Below are positions 9,350-18,399 of a DNA stretch of 64,000 nucleotides, one piece after another. The position numbers were made by a program, and so were the translations under genes. This stretch comes from Peptoclostridium sp. (GTDB lineage Bacteria > Bacillota > Clostridia > Peptostreptococcales > Peptostreptococcaceae), in assembly GCF_009881055.1 (NCBI RefSeq), contig NZ_WXFG01000016.1, forward strand, positions 62,001 to 126,000. Reading direction: 5' to 3'. The notes under the pieces are model-generated. The model made no database searches. It was not told where the DNA came from and worked only from the letters and a program-made list of their open reading frames with translations. Positions within the stretch are counted from its first letter, which is position 1, and the number at the start of each line of letters is the position of its first letter.

Positions 9350-9628
9350 TTGGACATATTTCTTGCGATACTTAAAGCTATAGGGTATCTGCTCGTATTT
9401 GTCTTTATTCTTTATATGGCTCACTTTACTTCAAAGTTTGTAGCTCAAAGGAGAATGCAGGTGTTTGAAGGAAAAGCCCTGAAGATAAAAGAACGCATTT
9501 TCTTGTCAAGGGACAAGGAAATTGCAGTCCTGTCATATAAAGACAAGGAGTACATAGTCGGAATATGCGGCAACTCCATCAACACTATAGATTCACTGAC
9601 ACTCAGGGATGGTAATGATGAAGAATAA
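9350..9628 (+). CDS. fliO: Flagellar export protein FliO
   Basis: A 92-residue small membrane protein: a hydrophobic segment at about 5-26 (AIGYLLVFVFILYMAHF) followed by a short cytoplasmic beta-rich domain with LKIKERIFLSRDKEIAVLSY and IVGICG, the usual FliO pattern. FliO assists assembly of the FliP-FliQ-FliR gate. The start is put at TTG 9350, just after the cheY stop and 10 bases after AAAGGTG. Family sequence conservation is low, so the call depends partly on its place before fliP. Confidence 0.85.
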   Translation: MDIFLAILKAIGYLLVFVFILYMAHFTSKFVAQRRMQVFEGKALKIKERIFLSRDKEIAVLSYKDKEYIVGICGNSINTIDSLTLRDGNDEE

Positions 9629-10376
9629 ACTGAATATAATAATTTGCACCCTGGTATTTATGGGTTTTATTTCCGGAATCGCTTTTGGTGAGCCAAAGTA
9701 TCCTAATATTTCTCTTGAAATAGGAGGCACTGACGATCCGAGGGCATTTTCGAGTTCAATTGAGATAATTATAATATTTACAGTTCTATCGCTTTTGCCA
9801 ACAATAATAATAATGATGACTTCTTTTACAAGAGTTATTATAATACTCTCCTTTCTAAAAAGCGCCATAGGCGTTCAGCAGAATTTGCCAGGACAGGTTA
9901 TTTTGGGCCTTTCGCTTTTTATTACATTTTTTATTATGGCACCCACGGGCGAAAAGGTTTACGAGCAGGCACTCAAACCGTATGTTGACGGACAGATAAC
10001 ACAGCAGGCGGCTTTTACACAAGGCATGGTTCCGCTGAGAGATTTCATGCTTAAGCAGACCAGGGAAAAGGATATTGTACTTTTTTCTGAAATGGCAGGG
10101 ATGAAGGCTGGCGATATTAAGAAAGTGGAGGACATTCCAAACAGAGTGCTCCTGCCGGCTTTCATGATAAGTGAGCTCAAATCAGGATTCCAGATGGGCT
10201 TTATACTCTTCATACCGTTTTTGATTGTGGATATGGTTGTTGCAAGTACACTCATGTCCATGGGAATGATGATGCTGCCTCCTGTAATGATCTCGTTGCC
10301 ATTCAAGCTGCTACTTTTCATACTTGCAGACGGATGGAACCTGGTAATAAAGTCGATTGTCATGGGGTTCAAGTAG
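9615..10376 (+). CDS. fliP: Flagellar export gate protein FliP
   Basis: A 253-residue integral membrane protein with an N-terminal cleaved-type signal (about 1-24, ending SGIAFG) and four membrane segments. Signature sequences are MMTSFTRVIIILSFL, PGQVILGLSLFITFFIM and, near the C-terminus, MSMGMMMLPPVMISLPFKLL. FliP forms the core of the export gate with FliQ and FliR. It overlaps the end of fliO; ATGs at 9615 and 9618 are both preceded by CAGGG. Confidence 0.95.
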   Translation: MMKNKLNIIICTLVFMGFISGIAFGEPKYPNISLEIGGTDDPRAFSSSIEIIIIFTVLSLLPTIIIMMTSFTRVIIILSFLKSAIGVQQNLPGQVILGLSLFITFFIMAPTGEKVYEQALKPYVDGQITQQAAFTQGMVPLRDFMLKQTREKDIVLFSEMAGMKAGDIKKVEDIPNRVLLPAFMISELKSGFQMGFILFIPFLIVDMVVASTLMSMGMMMLPPVMISLPFKLLLFILADGWNLVIKSIVMGFK

Positions 10377-10385
10377 GAGAATTTT

Positions 10386-10655
10386 ATGGATATAAATATG
10401 GCAATAAATCTTGGTCAGCAGACGCTGACAATGATACTGCTTCTTTCAGCACCCATGCTGGTATTGGGATTGCTCGTGGGCTTAATTGTGAGCATATTTC
10501 AGGCGGCAACGCAAATACAAGAGGCCACACTTGCATTTGTGCCTAAGATAGTAGTGGTATTGGCTTCAGTAGTAGTGTTTGGCCCTTGGCTTATGAACAC
10601 GGCTGTAAGTTTTACGCAGAATCTGTTTCTAAATATGGACAAATATATAAAGTAA
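10386..10655 (+). CDS. fliQ: Flagellar export gate protein FliQ
   Basis: An 89-residue protein with two membrane hairpins (about 15-40 and 52-78) and the family pattern LLSAPMLVLGLLVGLIVSIFQAAT followed by IQEATLAFVPK. Four copies pack with FliP and FliR in the gate. The length is typical. It follows fliP after 9 bases with a GGAG site. Confidence 0.94.
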   Translation: MDINMAINLGQQTLTMILLLSAPMLVLGLLVGLIVSIFQAATQIQEATLAFVPKIVVVLASVVVFGPWLMNTAVSFTQNLFLNMDKYIK

Positions 10656-10669
10656 ACGGCAGGATTCAT

Positions 10670-11467
10670 ATGGAATATACTTTGGATTATTTCATCGCCC
10701 AACTGAATGTCTTGCTTCTTGTATTTTCGAGAATTGCGGGATATTTTGTAGCAGACCCCATATTCGGAAGAAACAATCTTCCGAATATTTTTAAATTAGC
10801 GTTTTCGCTTTCAATGTCGTTTCTCATATTCACCACCTTGGATTTGGCAACGGTCGAGAATATAAGGAGTGCAGGTTTTTTTTATATATGTATTATTGCA
10901 GTTAAGGAGTTCATAATAGGGCTCCTGATAGGATATATTGTAAATCTCTTTTTTGCTGTATTCATGATAGCGGGCGGAATAGTGGATACAGATGTCGGCT
11001 TTGCAATGGCAAGAATTGTAGATCCCTACAGCGGTTACGATATGTCAATAAGCGGCAACTTTCTCTTCATATTTGCAGCGCTGGCATATCTTGCCATAGA
11101 CGCCCATCATCAGCTTATAAGACTTGTAGCTGGCAGTTTCACTATATTGCCGCTCAGTATGAACCTTAGTTTTAAAATTGAATACTTAGGCTATATAATA
11201 GCGCTTATAGACGATATGTTTCTTTATGCAGTTAAAATCGCAATACCTGTTGTGATTGCAATGTTCGTTGTTAACGTAGTAATGGGAATACTTGCAAGGA
11301 CAATGCCACAGATGAATGTTTTCGTTGTGAGCATGCCACTTAAGATATTTGTTGGAATAATAATGATTTATTTCGTGATTATGCAGTACGATTCTATAAT
11401 GATAGATATACTCAAAGCTATTTTCAATTATGAAAATCAGCTTTTCAGGCTCATTAAAGGAAGCTGA
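10670..11467 (+). CDS. fliR: Flagellar export gate protein FliR
   Basis: A 265-residue multi-pass membrane protein. The N-terminus (FSRIAGYFVADPIFGR) and the FIIGLLIGYIVNLFF, AGGIVDTDVGFAMA and VVNVVMGILARTMPQMNVF stretches are the FliR signatures. The start is set at ATG 10670 after a GGCAGGA site; the open frame extends further upstream through fliQ but without a suitable start. The last base of its TGA is shared with the flhB start (TGATG). Confidence 0.94.
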   Translation: MEYTLDYFIAQLNVLLLVFSRIAGYFVADPIFGRNNLPNIFKLAFSLSMSFLIFTTLDLATVENIRSAGFFYICIIAVKEFIIGLLIGYIVNLFFAVFMIAGGIVDTDVGFAMARIVDPYSGYDMSISGNFLFIFAALAYLAIDAHHQLIRLVAGSFTILPLSMNLSFKIEYLGYIIALIDDMFLYAVKIAIPVVIAMFVVNVVMGILARTMPQMNVFVVSMPLKIFVGIIMIYFVIMQYDSIMIDILKAIFNYENQLFRLIKGS

Positions 11468-12555
11468 TGTACTTGAATATTGATTTGCAGCTCTTTACGG
11501 GCGAAAAAACAGAAAAGGCTACACCCAAAAAGCGTCAGGATGCAAGAAAGAAAGGCCAGGTATTCCAAAGCCGTGAGATAAATTCGGCGGTAACCCTTAT
11601 AATTTCAATGCTTATTTTAAAGCTTGGCGGCAAAGCCATACTCACAAGCATAGCTGAGCCTATTCCGTTTTACGGAGAGCTGTTCAACGATGACATAGAT
11701 TCAGACATGGCTTTCAAGGTTCTTTACACGGGTATGATATTTATGGTGAAGGCGACTGCAGTAATTGTGCTTGCAAACTACGTGACGGCGTTTGCCAGCA
11801 GCTATTCGCAGGTGGGAAATGTATTTACAACAGAAACCTTGAAATTCAAGATAGACAGACTCAATCCATTTGAAGGTATCAAGAGGCTGTTTTCGGCAAG
11901 ATCCGCCTTTGAAGTTGTAAAATCACTTGCAAAGCTTGTAGTGTTATCCGTCGTGTCAACAATATACATCAAATCAAACTTAGGGCTTTATATCAAGACA
12001 TATCAACTTAACAAGTATCAGTTTTCGTATATTCTATATGATTCAGCCATAAATCTGGGACTCACACTCTCAAGTATTCTACTTGCGCTAGCGGTCTTTG
12101 ACTATTTTTTTCAATTTTACCAGCATGAAAAGCAGCTTAAAATGTCAAAGCAGGAGATAAAGGAAGAGTACAAGCAGATGGAAGGTAATCCAGAGATCAA
12201 ATCCAAGATAAAGGAAAAGCAAAGACAGTTTGCAATGCGCAGAATGATGGAAGACGTGTCTAAGGCTGATGTTATTATAACAAACCCTACACACTATGCG
12301 GTTGCATTAAAGTATGATGAAAATGCGAATGAGGCGCCCTTCATAATAGCCAAGGGAAAGAATCTGATCGCACTAAGGATAAGGGAAAAAGCCGCAGCAA
12401 GCGAGGTTCCGATGGTTGAAAACAAACCTTTGGCAAGAGAGCTCTATTCAAAGCTGAATATAGGGGACACCATTCCTCCCGAGTTATATGATGCGGTAGC
12501 CCAGATTCTGGCATACGTTTATTCGAGAGACAAATACAAGCAAAAGAAAATTTGA
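11467..12555 (+). CDS. flhB: Flagellar export switch protein FlhB
   Basis: A 362-residue protein with an N-terminal cytoplasmic tail (KTEKATPKKRQDARKKGQV), four membrane segments and a C-terminal cytoplasmic domain. The autocleavage motif NPTH is present in ADVIITNPTHYAVALKYD at about residues 263-281; cleavage between N and P is the family mechanism for the substrate switch triggered by FliK. Translation is coupled to fliR by the overlapping stop and start. Confidence 0.95.
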   Translation: MYLNIDLQLFTGEKTEKATPKKRQDARKKGQVFQSREINSAVTLIISMLILKLGGKAILTSIAEPIPFYGELFNDDIDSDMAFKVLYTGMIFMVKATAVIVLANYVTAFASSYSQVGNVFTTETLKFKIDRLNPFEGIKRLFSARSAFEVVKSLAKLVVLSVVSTIYIKSNLGLYIKTYQLNKYQFSYILYDSAINLGLTLSSILLALAVFDYFFQFYQHEKQLKMSKQEIKEEYKQMEGNPEIKSKIKEKQRQFAMRRMMEDVSKADVIITNPTHYAVALKYDENANEAPFIIAKGKNLIALRIREKAAASEVPMVENKPLARELYSKLNIGDTIPPELYDAVAQILAYVYSRDKYKQKKI

Positions 12556-12568
12556 TTGGAGAGATTGG

Positions 12569-14605
12569 ATGAGATCTTCAGGAATATTTGTAACATTGGG
12601 CGTCATAGGTATTGTACTTATGATAATAATACCAGTGCCCCCTGTGCTGCTGGACATCCTCTTAAGCCTCAACGTTTCAATTTCACTGCTAATACTGCTT
12701 ATAGCCATGTATAACAAGGAAGCGTTGGAATTTTCAATATTTCCTTCAATATTGCTTATAACAACGATGTTCAGGCTTGCGCTCAACATATCAACAACAA
12801 GAGGTATACTCGGATCTGGATATGCAGGCGATGTGATAGAAGCTTTTGGAAGTTTCGTAATGCAAGGGAATGCGTTTGTGGGATTCATAGTATTTGTGAT
12901 TATAGTAATAGTTCAGTTCATGGTAATAACAAAAGGTGCGGAGAGGGTTTCGGAAGTTGGAGCAAGATTCACACTAGATGCAATGCCTGGAAAGCAGATG
13001 GCAATTGATGCTGATTTGAATTCAGGCCTCATCGATGAAATCCAGGCCAGAGAACGAAGAAAGAAAATACAGGATGAAGCCAACTTCTACGGGGCAATGG
13101 ATGGAGCATCCAAATTTGTAAAGGGAGATGCCATAGCAAGTATTATAATTGCCGCAGTCAACCTGTCTGCAGGATTTGTAATGGGGATGCTTGTCGAGAA
13201 ACTCCCATTTGCAGAGTCGATATCCAAATACGCGATGCTCTCCGTTGGGGATGGACTTCTCTCTCAGATTCCTGCGCTCCTGATATCTACAGCAACAGGC
13301 ATAGTTGTAACTCGAGCAGCTTCTGAGGCGGACCTTGGCCAGGATGTAATGAACCAGATGATAAGGCATCCAAAGGCGATGTTTATAATTTCGGGAGTTC
13401 TCTTCGCCTTGTCGTTCACAAAGCTGCCATTTCTGCCATATTTCATTTTGTCTGTAACTTTTTTGCTTATAGGACTTGGCCTTAAGAAGCAGGAACAAAA
13501 AAGCTCACAGAGGCCGGAAAAAGAAATGACGGCTGAGGAGAGCGAAGTCGAGGATATAAGGAGACCGGAAAATGTATTGCCGCTTCTCCAGGTGGATCCA
13601 ATTGAGCTGGAGTTTGGCTATGGAATAATCCCTCTTGCCGACAAATCCCAGGGAGGAGACCTTTTTGACAGGCTCGTAATGATAAGAAGACAGTGCGCCC
13701 TGGAGCAGGGAATAATAGTACCGATGATAAGATTAAGAGACAACATTCAACTTGAGGCAAATGAATATCTCATAAAGATAAAGGGAGTCGAGGCAGCAAG
13801 GGGTGAGATACTCTTTGACCACTATCTTGCCATGAATCCAGGCGGCGCAGACGGAGAGATAAAGGGAATCGACACAGTAGAACCGGCATTCGGACTCAAG
13901 GCCAAGTGGATAGACGAAAAAGAGCGGGAAAGAGCAGAAATACTCGGATATACAGTAGTCGATCCTCCGTCCATAATTTCAACGCATCTGACAGAGGTGA
14001 TAAAGAGATATTCGCACGAACTGCTTGGAAGACAGGAAACTAAGGTGCTTATAGAATCAGTCAAGGAAAATTATCCTGCGCTTGTCGACGAACTTACACC
14101 GTCCCTGCTTTCGCTGGGAGACATTCAAAAAGTGCTCTCGAATCTGCTAAGGGAAGGAATTTCAGTAAGAGACCTCGTTACGATATTTGAAACGCTGGCC
14201 GATTATGGAACTGTGACAAAAGACACTGACATACTCACCGAATATGTCAGGCAGTCGCTCTTCAGATCGATTACAAAGCAGTTCACTGCGGGAGCGGCTT
14301 CGCTCAAGGCCATAACTATAAGTCCGAAGCTGGAAAAGGTAGTGATGGAATCGCTTCAAAACACGGAAACAGGCACATACCTGGCTCTCGACCCTGAAAT
14401 TTCATCGAGTTTCATAAACAAACTCAGCGGTGAGATTGAGAAAGCTGTATCAATAGGTGAAAACCCAATAATACTTACAGCACCTATAGTGCGATTCTAT
14501 ATAAAAAAATTCGTTGAGCAGATAAGCTCGGATATTTATGTCGTTTCATATAATGAAATAGACCCCAAGGTGAAAATCCAGTCAATCGGGATGGTGAGCA
14601 TATAA
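12569..14605 (+). CDS. flhA: Flagellar export protein FlhA
   Basis: A 678-residue protein with about eight N-terminal membrane segments and a large cytoplasmic domain that forms the nonameric export ring. The family signature lies at about residues 65-85 (TTMFRLALNISTTRGIL) and a second conserved block is GARFTLDAMPGKQMAIDADL. The linker at about 310-335 is charged. FlhA binds export chaperones and substrates. The length is normal for the family. Confidence 0.96.
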   Translation: MRSSGIFVTLGVIGIVLMIIIPVPPVLLDILLSLNVSISLLILLIAMYNKEALEFSIFPSILLITTMFRLALNISTTRGILGSGYAGDVIEAFGSFVMQGNAFVGFIVFVIIVIVQFMVITKGAERVSEVGARFTLDAMPGKQMAIDADLNSGLIDEIQARERRKKIQDEANFYGAMDGASKFVKGDAIASIIIAAVNLSAGFVMGMLVEKLPFAESISKYAMLSVGDGLLSQIPALLISTATGIVVTRAASEADLGQDVMNQMIRHPKAMFIISGVLFALSFTKLPFLPYFILSVTFLLIGLGLKKQEQKSSQRPEKEMTAEESEVEDIRRPENVLPLLQVDPIELEFGYGIIPLADKSQGGDLFDRLVMIRRQCALEQGIIVPMIRLRDNIQLEANEYLIKIKGVEAARGEILFDHYLAMNPGGADGEIKGIDTVEPAFGLKAKWIDEKERERAEILGYTVVDPPSIISTHLTEVIKRYSHELLGRQETKVLIESVKENYPALVDELTPSLLSLGDIQKVLSNLLREGISVRDLVTIFETLADYGTVTKDTDILTEYVRQSLFRSITKQFTAGAASLKAITISPKLEKVVMESLQNTETGTYLALDPEISSSFINKLSGEIEKAVSIGENPIILTAPIVRFYIKKFVEQISSDIYVVSYNEIDPKVKIQSIGMVSI

Positions 14606-14608
14606 GGC

Positions 14609-15760
14609 ATGATGATAAAAAGATTTCTCGGGAAGAGCGTTACAGAGGCCATGAACATGGTGAAAAATGAACTTGGCGAAAATGCAGTAATTTTGCATAC
14701 AAAACGCATAAAAAGCAACAATATTTTCAAATTTTGGGAAAAGGAACAGGTGGAAATACTTGCTGCTCACGAAGGGAAACAGCAGGAAAGGCCGAAGCAA
14801 AAAAGCGACCATCATAAGGCAGTGAAGCAGGACTTCAAAAGCAGAATTTTTGAAGCTGATGATCAAGTCGGCGTCACAAAAAAAGATTACAACAGCATAG
14901 AAAATGAAGTCAGCAATATAAAGGACATGGTCGCAGAGATAAAGAAGACCTTAAGCGGCAGTCCAGCCATAGGCGAGTCCGGACAAATTGCCGCAAAAAC
15001 TCTAAAGGATGAAATAACGGCGAGTCTTAGAAAAAAAGGTTTTTCACAGGAACTGATAGATAAATTCATCAAGAGTGTGTCTGAAAAAAATGAAATAACA
15101 GTCGACAACTTCAAGCAGCTGTTCAGGGAATATCTCCAGAGCGAGCTGAGTTCGGAATATGAAGCATTTGAATTCAAGAACAAGATAAATGTATTCATAG
15201 GACCCACGGGCGTTGGAAAGACTACAACTCTGGCGAAGCTTGCATCAAACTGCGTGCTCAATGAAAGCAAGAAAGTTGGTTTCCTGACGCTTGATACCTA
15301 CAGGATAGCTGCAGTCGAACAGCTAAAGATATATTCAGAGATACTTAATATGCCTCTTGAGGTGGCATATAACACCAGCTCAATAAAGGAAAGCTTGGAA
15401 AATCTTTCGGACTCAGACATTATACTAGTGGATACTGCAGGAAGAAGTCACAGGAATAAAATGCATATGAAAGAAATAAGAAGGTTTTTGGACTCCATCC
15501 CTGAAAAAGACATATTTCTTGTAATAAGCGCAAACTACAATATTGAAGATATAAGCGACATTGTTGATGAATATAATTTCATTGACGATTTCAATATAAT
15601 AATAACAAAGCTGGATGAAACTTCAAAGCAAGCTGTAGTAATGAATGTGCTCCACAAATACAAACGAAAGATTTCACATATAACCTTTGGACAAAATGTC
15701 CCCGACGACATATCAGGCCTAGTTGTGTCGGATTTCATAGAAAAGGTACTAAAGGAGTAA
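14609..15760 (+). CDS. flhF: Flagellar SRP-family GTPase FlhF
   Basis: A 383-residue GTPase with the B, N and G layout. The N-terminus has MIKRFLGKSVTEAMNMVKNE; the GTPase domain has the P-loop GPTGVGKTTTLAKLA (about 197-211), DTYRIAAVEQL, the switch DTAGRS, and TKLDE as the guanine-specificity motif. FlhF sets where, and with FlhG how many, flagella are built. It starts 3 bases after flhA and is followed by flhG after 6 bases, so the pair is co-translated. Confidence 0.95.
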   Translation: MMIKRFLGKSVTEAMNMVKNELGENAVILHTKRIKSNNIFKFWEKEQVEILAAHEGKQQERPKQKSDHHKAVKQDFKSRIFEADDQVGVTKKDYNSIENEVSNIKDMVAEIKKTLSGSPAIGESGQIAAKTLKDEITASLRKKGFSQELIDKFIKSVSEKNEITVDNFKQLFREYLQSELSSEYEAFEFKNKINVFIGPTGVGKTTTLAKLASNCVLNESKKVGFLTLDTYRIAAVEQLKIYSEILNMPLEVAYNTSSIKESLENLSDSDIILVDTAGRSHRNKMHMKEIRRFLDSIPEKDIFLVISANYNIEDISDIVDEYNFIDDFNIIITKLDETSKQAVVMNVLHKYKRKISHITFGQNVPDDISGLVVSDFIEKVLKE

Positions 15761-15766
15761 CCGGTT

Positions 15767-16660
15767 ATGGATCAAGCCTCTAAACTCAGAAGCGCCGTGA
15801 TAAAAAAAGGCAGTATCGGCGAAGTCAGCATTGAAAATCACGGCAATGACAATTCAGAAAGAGCAAGAGTAATATGTGTTACAAGCGGCAAAGGCGGTGT
15901 AGGCAAAACTAATTTGACGCTGAATCTGGCGCTTGCTATCAAAAAAAGAGGTTTCAATCCGCTGATTATTGACGCGGATCTTGGCCTGGCAAACATAGAA
16001 GTGCTAGTTGGCGCTGCACCCAAATATAATTTCATGGATGTCATTGAGGGCGGAATGGGTATAAGAGATATTGTAATGGACGGACCATTGGGCATAAAGA
16101 TAATATCAGGCGGAGCAGGTATAAGCGAAACGGCCAACCTGCCTGTATATAAGCTCAATAAGCTTCTTTCCAATTTGGCCGTAATTGAGAAAGACTTTGA
16201 CTTTATAATTATTGACACCGGTGCTGGAATTTCCAAGTCAGTGATATCATTTGCAAAAGCTGCGGATGAAGTGATAGTAATCACATTGCCAGAACCAACT
16301 GCCATAGCTGATGCTTATGCGCTTATTAAGACTCTCAGGAGAGAAGCCATAGATAAAATTGGAGTCGTCATAAACAAAGTTGAAAGTAAATTCGAGGCAG
16401 AGGCCACGTTTAAAAAGCTGGAGACGGTATCTAAGAGATTTTTGGGTGTAGGAATAAGCTATATTGGGCATATATCAGCTGACAACAATATTATAAGGGC
16501 GGTAAAGCAACAGGAGCCCTTTTATCTCAAGTATGAAAGCTCTGCGGCCAGCCGCAATGTGGAACAAATTTGCGGTAAGCTCACTGGTCAGGGTAATACA
16601 AAAAGCAGCGAAGGCTTTGTCAAGAGGTTGGCATCCTTTTTCGTATCCAGCAGGAGGTAA
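15767..16660 (+). CDS. flhG: MinD-like ATPase FlhG (YlxH)
   Basis: A 297-residue ParA/MinD-family ATPase. It has a deviant Walker A with signature lysine (SGKGGVGKTNLTLNLA at about 44-59), a switch motif DADLGLANIEVL and Walker B DFIIIDTGAG. The N-terminal extension before the P-loop is the place where FlhG relatives carry the motif that activates FlhF. It limits flagellar number. The C-terminus (VKRLASFFVSSRR) looks like a short membrane-targeting helix, as in MinD. Confidence 0.93.
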   Translation: MDQASKLRSAVIKKGSIGEVSIENHGNDNSERARVICVTSGKGGVGKTNLTLNLALAIKKRGFNPLIIDADLGLANIEVLVGAAPKYNFMDVIEGGMGIRDIVMDGPLGIKIISGGAGISETANLPVYKLNKLLSNLAVIEKDFDFIIIDTGAGISKSVISFAKAADEVIVITLPEPTAIADAYALIKTLRREAIDKIGVVINKVESKFEAEATFKKLETVSKRFLGVGISYIGHISADNNIIRAVKQQEPFYLKYESSAASRNVEQICGKLTGQGNTKSSEGFVKRLASFFVSSRR

Positions 16661-16668
16661 TATAATCA

Positions 16669-17322
16669 ATGCATTTTGAAAACCACTTTAAAATCGGGGA
16701 CAAAATTGAAATAGAGCTTGAGCAGCAATTCGGAGACCCGCGTGTTTTAAAGAGCCAGCTGCTCGAAGTCTCAGACTGTAAAAGTATGTACTACATATCG
16801 CTGCCTACCGAAAAAGGAAGACTTATTCCTATTTCAGAGGGAAAAAAAATAACCTTATACTATTCGGTTCACAGCAAGGGAACATTTTCTTTTCAGGCTG
16901 TTGTGGAGGAACGCAAGAAAAATCCAATACCCCACATGAAGGTGCGGCAGATAGATAAGACAATAAAGACTCAAAGACGCAACTACTACAGACTTAACGT
17001 GCTTTTGCCTGTTGAAGTGTATGATATGGAGAGAAACCCTGTTGCAAATGGCAACACGTTGGATATCAGCGGGGGAGGCATAAGACTTTTCATTTCTAAA
17101 CGTCTGGAGGAGAGAGAAGAGTACTATTTTGCAATAACACTTGATGGAAAAAGATTTCTCTCAAAGGGTATGGTGCTCAGAAGGAGCATACCAAACTATG
17201 AACTTCCGGATGAGTACGAAGCAGCTATAAAATTTACGATGATAACCGAAGAAGACAGAAACATGATAATCAAGTACATATTCAAACAACAGAGAATATT
17301 AAGACAAAAAGGATTGATATAG
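16669..17322 (+). CDS. PilZ-domain protein, YcgR-like c-di-GMP flagellar brake
   Basis: A 217-residue protein with an N-terminal YcgR-type domain (about 1-95) and a C-terminal PilZ domain (about 100-215). The c-di-GMP binding residues are visible: RRNYYR (residues about 103-108, RxxxR pattern) and DISGGGIRLF (DxSxxG). In Bacillus and Escherichia proteins of this build bind c-di-GMP and slow the motor. Its place between flhG and cheB in the motility operon supports that role. The next start follows immediately after the stop. Confidence 0.9.
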   Translation: MHFENHFKIGDKIEIELEQQFGDPRVLKSQLLEVSDCKSMYYISLPTEKGRLIPISEGKKITLYYSVHSKGTFSFQAVVEERKKNPIPHMKVRQIDKTIKTQRRNYYRLNVLLPVEVYDMERNPVANGNTLDISGGGIRLFISKRLEEREEYYFAITLDGKRFLSKGMVLRRSIPNYELPDEYEAAIKFTMITEEDRNMIIKYIFKQQRILRQKGLI

Positions 17323-18396
17323 ATGAGCTTTATCAGGGTGTTAGTTGTTGATGATTCGGCTTTTATAAGAAAAGTCGTAACAGACATACTTCAAAGCGAC
17401 AATGAAATAAAGGTTGTGGAAAAGGCGCGCAACGGCAAGGAAGCAATAGAAAAGCTTCTGCGCAATGAAATTGACGTTGTGACACTTGATGTAGAAATGC
17501 CAGTAATGAACGGCATTGAAACGCTTTCTGAAATAATGAAAATCAAGCCCACTCCTGTTGTCATGCTAAGCAGCCTTACAAAGCAGGGAGCAGATCTTAC
17601 AATAACAGCTCTTGAAATGGGAGCGGTAGATTTTATAACTAAGCCTGAAAATATTTTCAAGGAAGGCCAGGAGGAACTCAGAAGCAGTGTAATACAAAAG
17701 ATAAAAACAGCGGCAGTTATTGACGTAAAAACCAAAAAAAGTGTTTTCGAGAAAATAAGGGCCAGCACGACAAAAGGACTCGCGCCAAGACAGCTTATTA
17801 GCAGGGCAGGAAGGGTTGAAAATATAGTGGCCATTGGAACCTCCACGGGAGGGCCAAAGGCATTGCAGCATGTCATACCAAACCTTGATGAGGATATAAA
17901 TTCAGCTGTCGTAGTTGTCCAGCATATGCCTCCGGGTTTCACAAAATCGCTTGCCGACAGGCTTGACGGAGTATCGAAGATAAGAGTTAAGGAAGCTGAG
18001 AACGGGGAAGTACTAAAGAATGGAGTCGCATACATAGCTCCCGGTGATCGGCATTTGAATTTCGTAAACGAAGGAAGCGATATTCGGGTTGTCCTTGATA
18101 ATGGAGCAAATGTTTCAGGGCACAAGCCATCGGTAGACTCGATGTTTTATTCGCTGAGCGAGGTAAGATGCAAAAGCATAATTTCCGTCATTATGACAGG
18201 AATGGGTCAGGACGGGGCCAAAGGCATGCAAAAGCTCAAATTGAAAGGCGGGTCAAACATAATTTCGATAGCTGAAGATCAGGATACATGTGTAGTCTTT
18301 GGAATGCCAAAAGCAGCAATCAATCTTGGAGTAGTGGACAAAGTATTGCCTGTAAATAAAATTGCAGTAGAAATAAACAAGTTGCTGGGGGTGTAG
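17323..18396 (+). CDS. cheB: Chemotaxis methylesterase/glutamine deamidase CheB
   Basis: A 357-residue protein with an N-terminal receiver domain (phosphoacceptor D56 in VTLDVEMPVMNG) and a C-terminal methylesterase domain (about 165-355). The catalytic triad is seen as Ser in GTSTGGPKAL, His in VVQHMPPGF and Asp in GMGQDGAKGM. It removes methyl groups from chemoreceptors after phosphorylation by CheA. It starts directly after the PilZ gene stop. No cheR is seen in the window. Confidence 0.95.
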   Translation: MSFIRVLVVDDSAFIRKVVTDILQSDNEIKVVEKARNGKEAIEKLLRNEIDVVTLDVEMPVMNGIETLSEIMKIKPTPVVMLSSLTKQGADLTITALEMGAVDFITKPENIFKEGQEELRSSVIQKIKTAAVIDVKTKKSVFEKIRASTTKGLAPRQLISRAGRVENIVAIGTSTGGPKALQHVIPNLDEDINSAVVVVQHMPPGFTKSLADRLDGVSKIRVKEAENGEVLKNGVAYIAPGDRHLNFVNEGSDIRVVLDNGANVSGHKPSVDSMFYSLSEVRCKSIISVIMTGMGQDGAKGMQKLKLKGGSNIISIAEDQDTCVVFGMPKAAINLGVVDKVLPVNKIAVEINKLLGV

Positions 18397-18399
18397 ATT

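Noticed and set aside
17391-18125. Long open frame on the minus strand opposite cheB (and similar ones opposite dxr at 29899-30576 and cheA at 18888-19436)
   Set aside because: These are shadows of strongly conserved plus-strand genes; they have no ribosome site, low-complexity serine-rich translations and no family resemblance.
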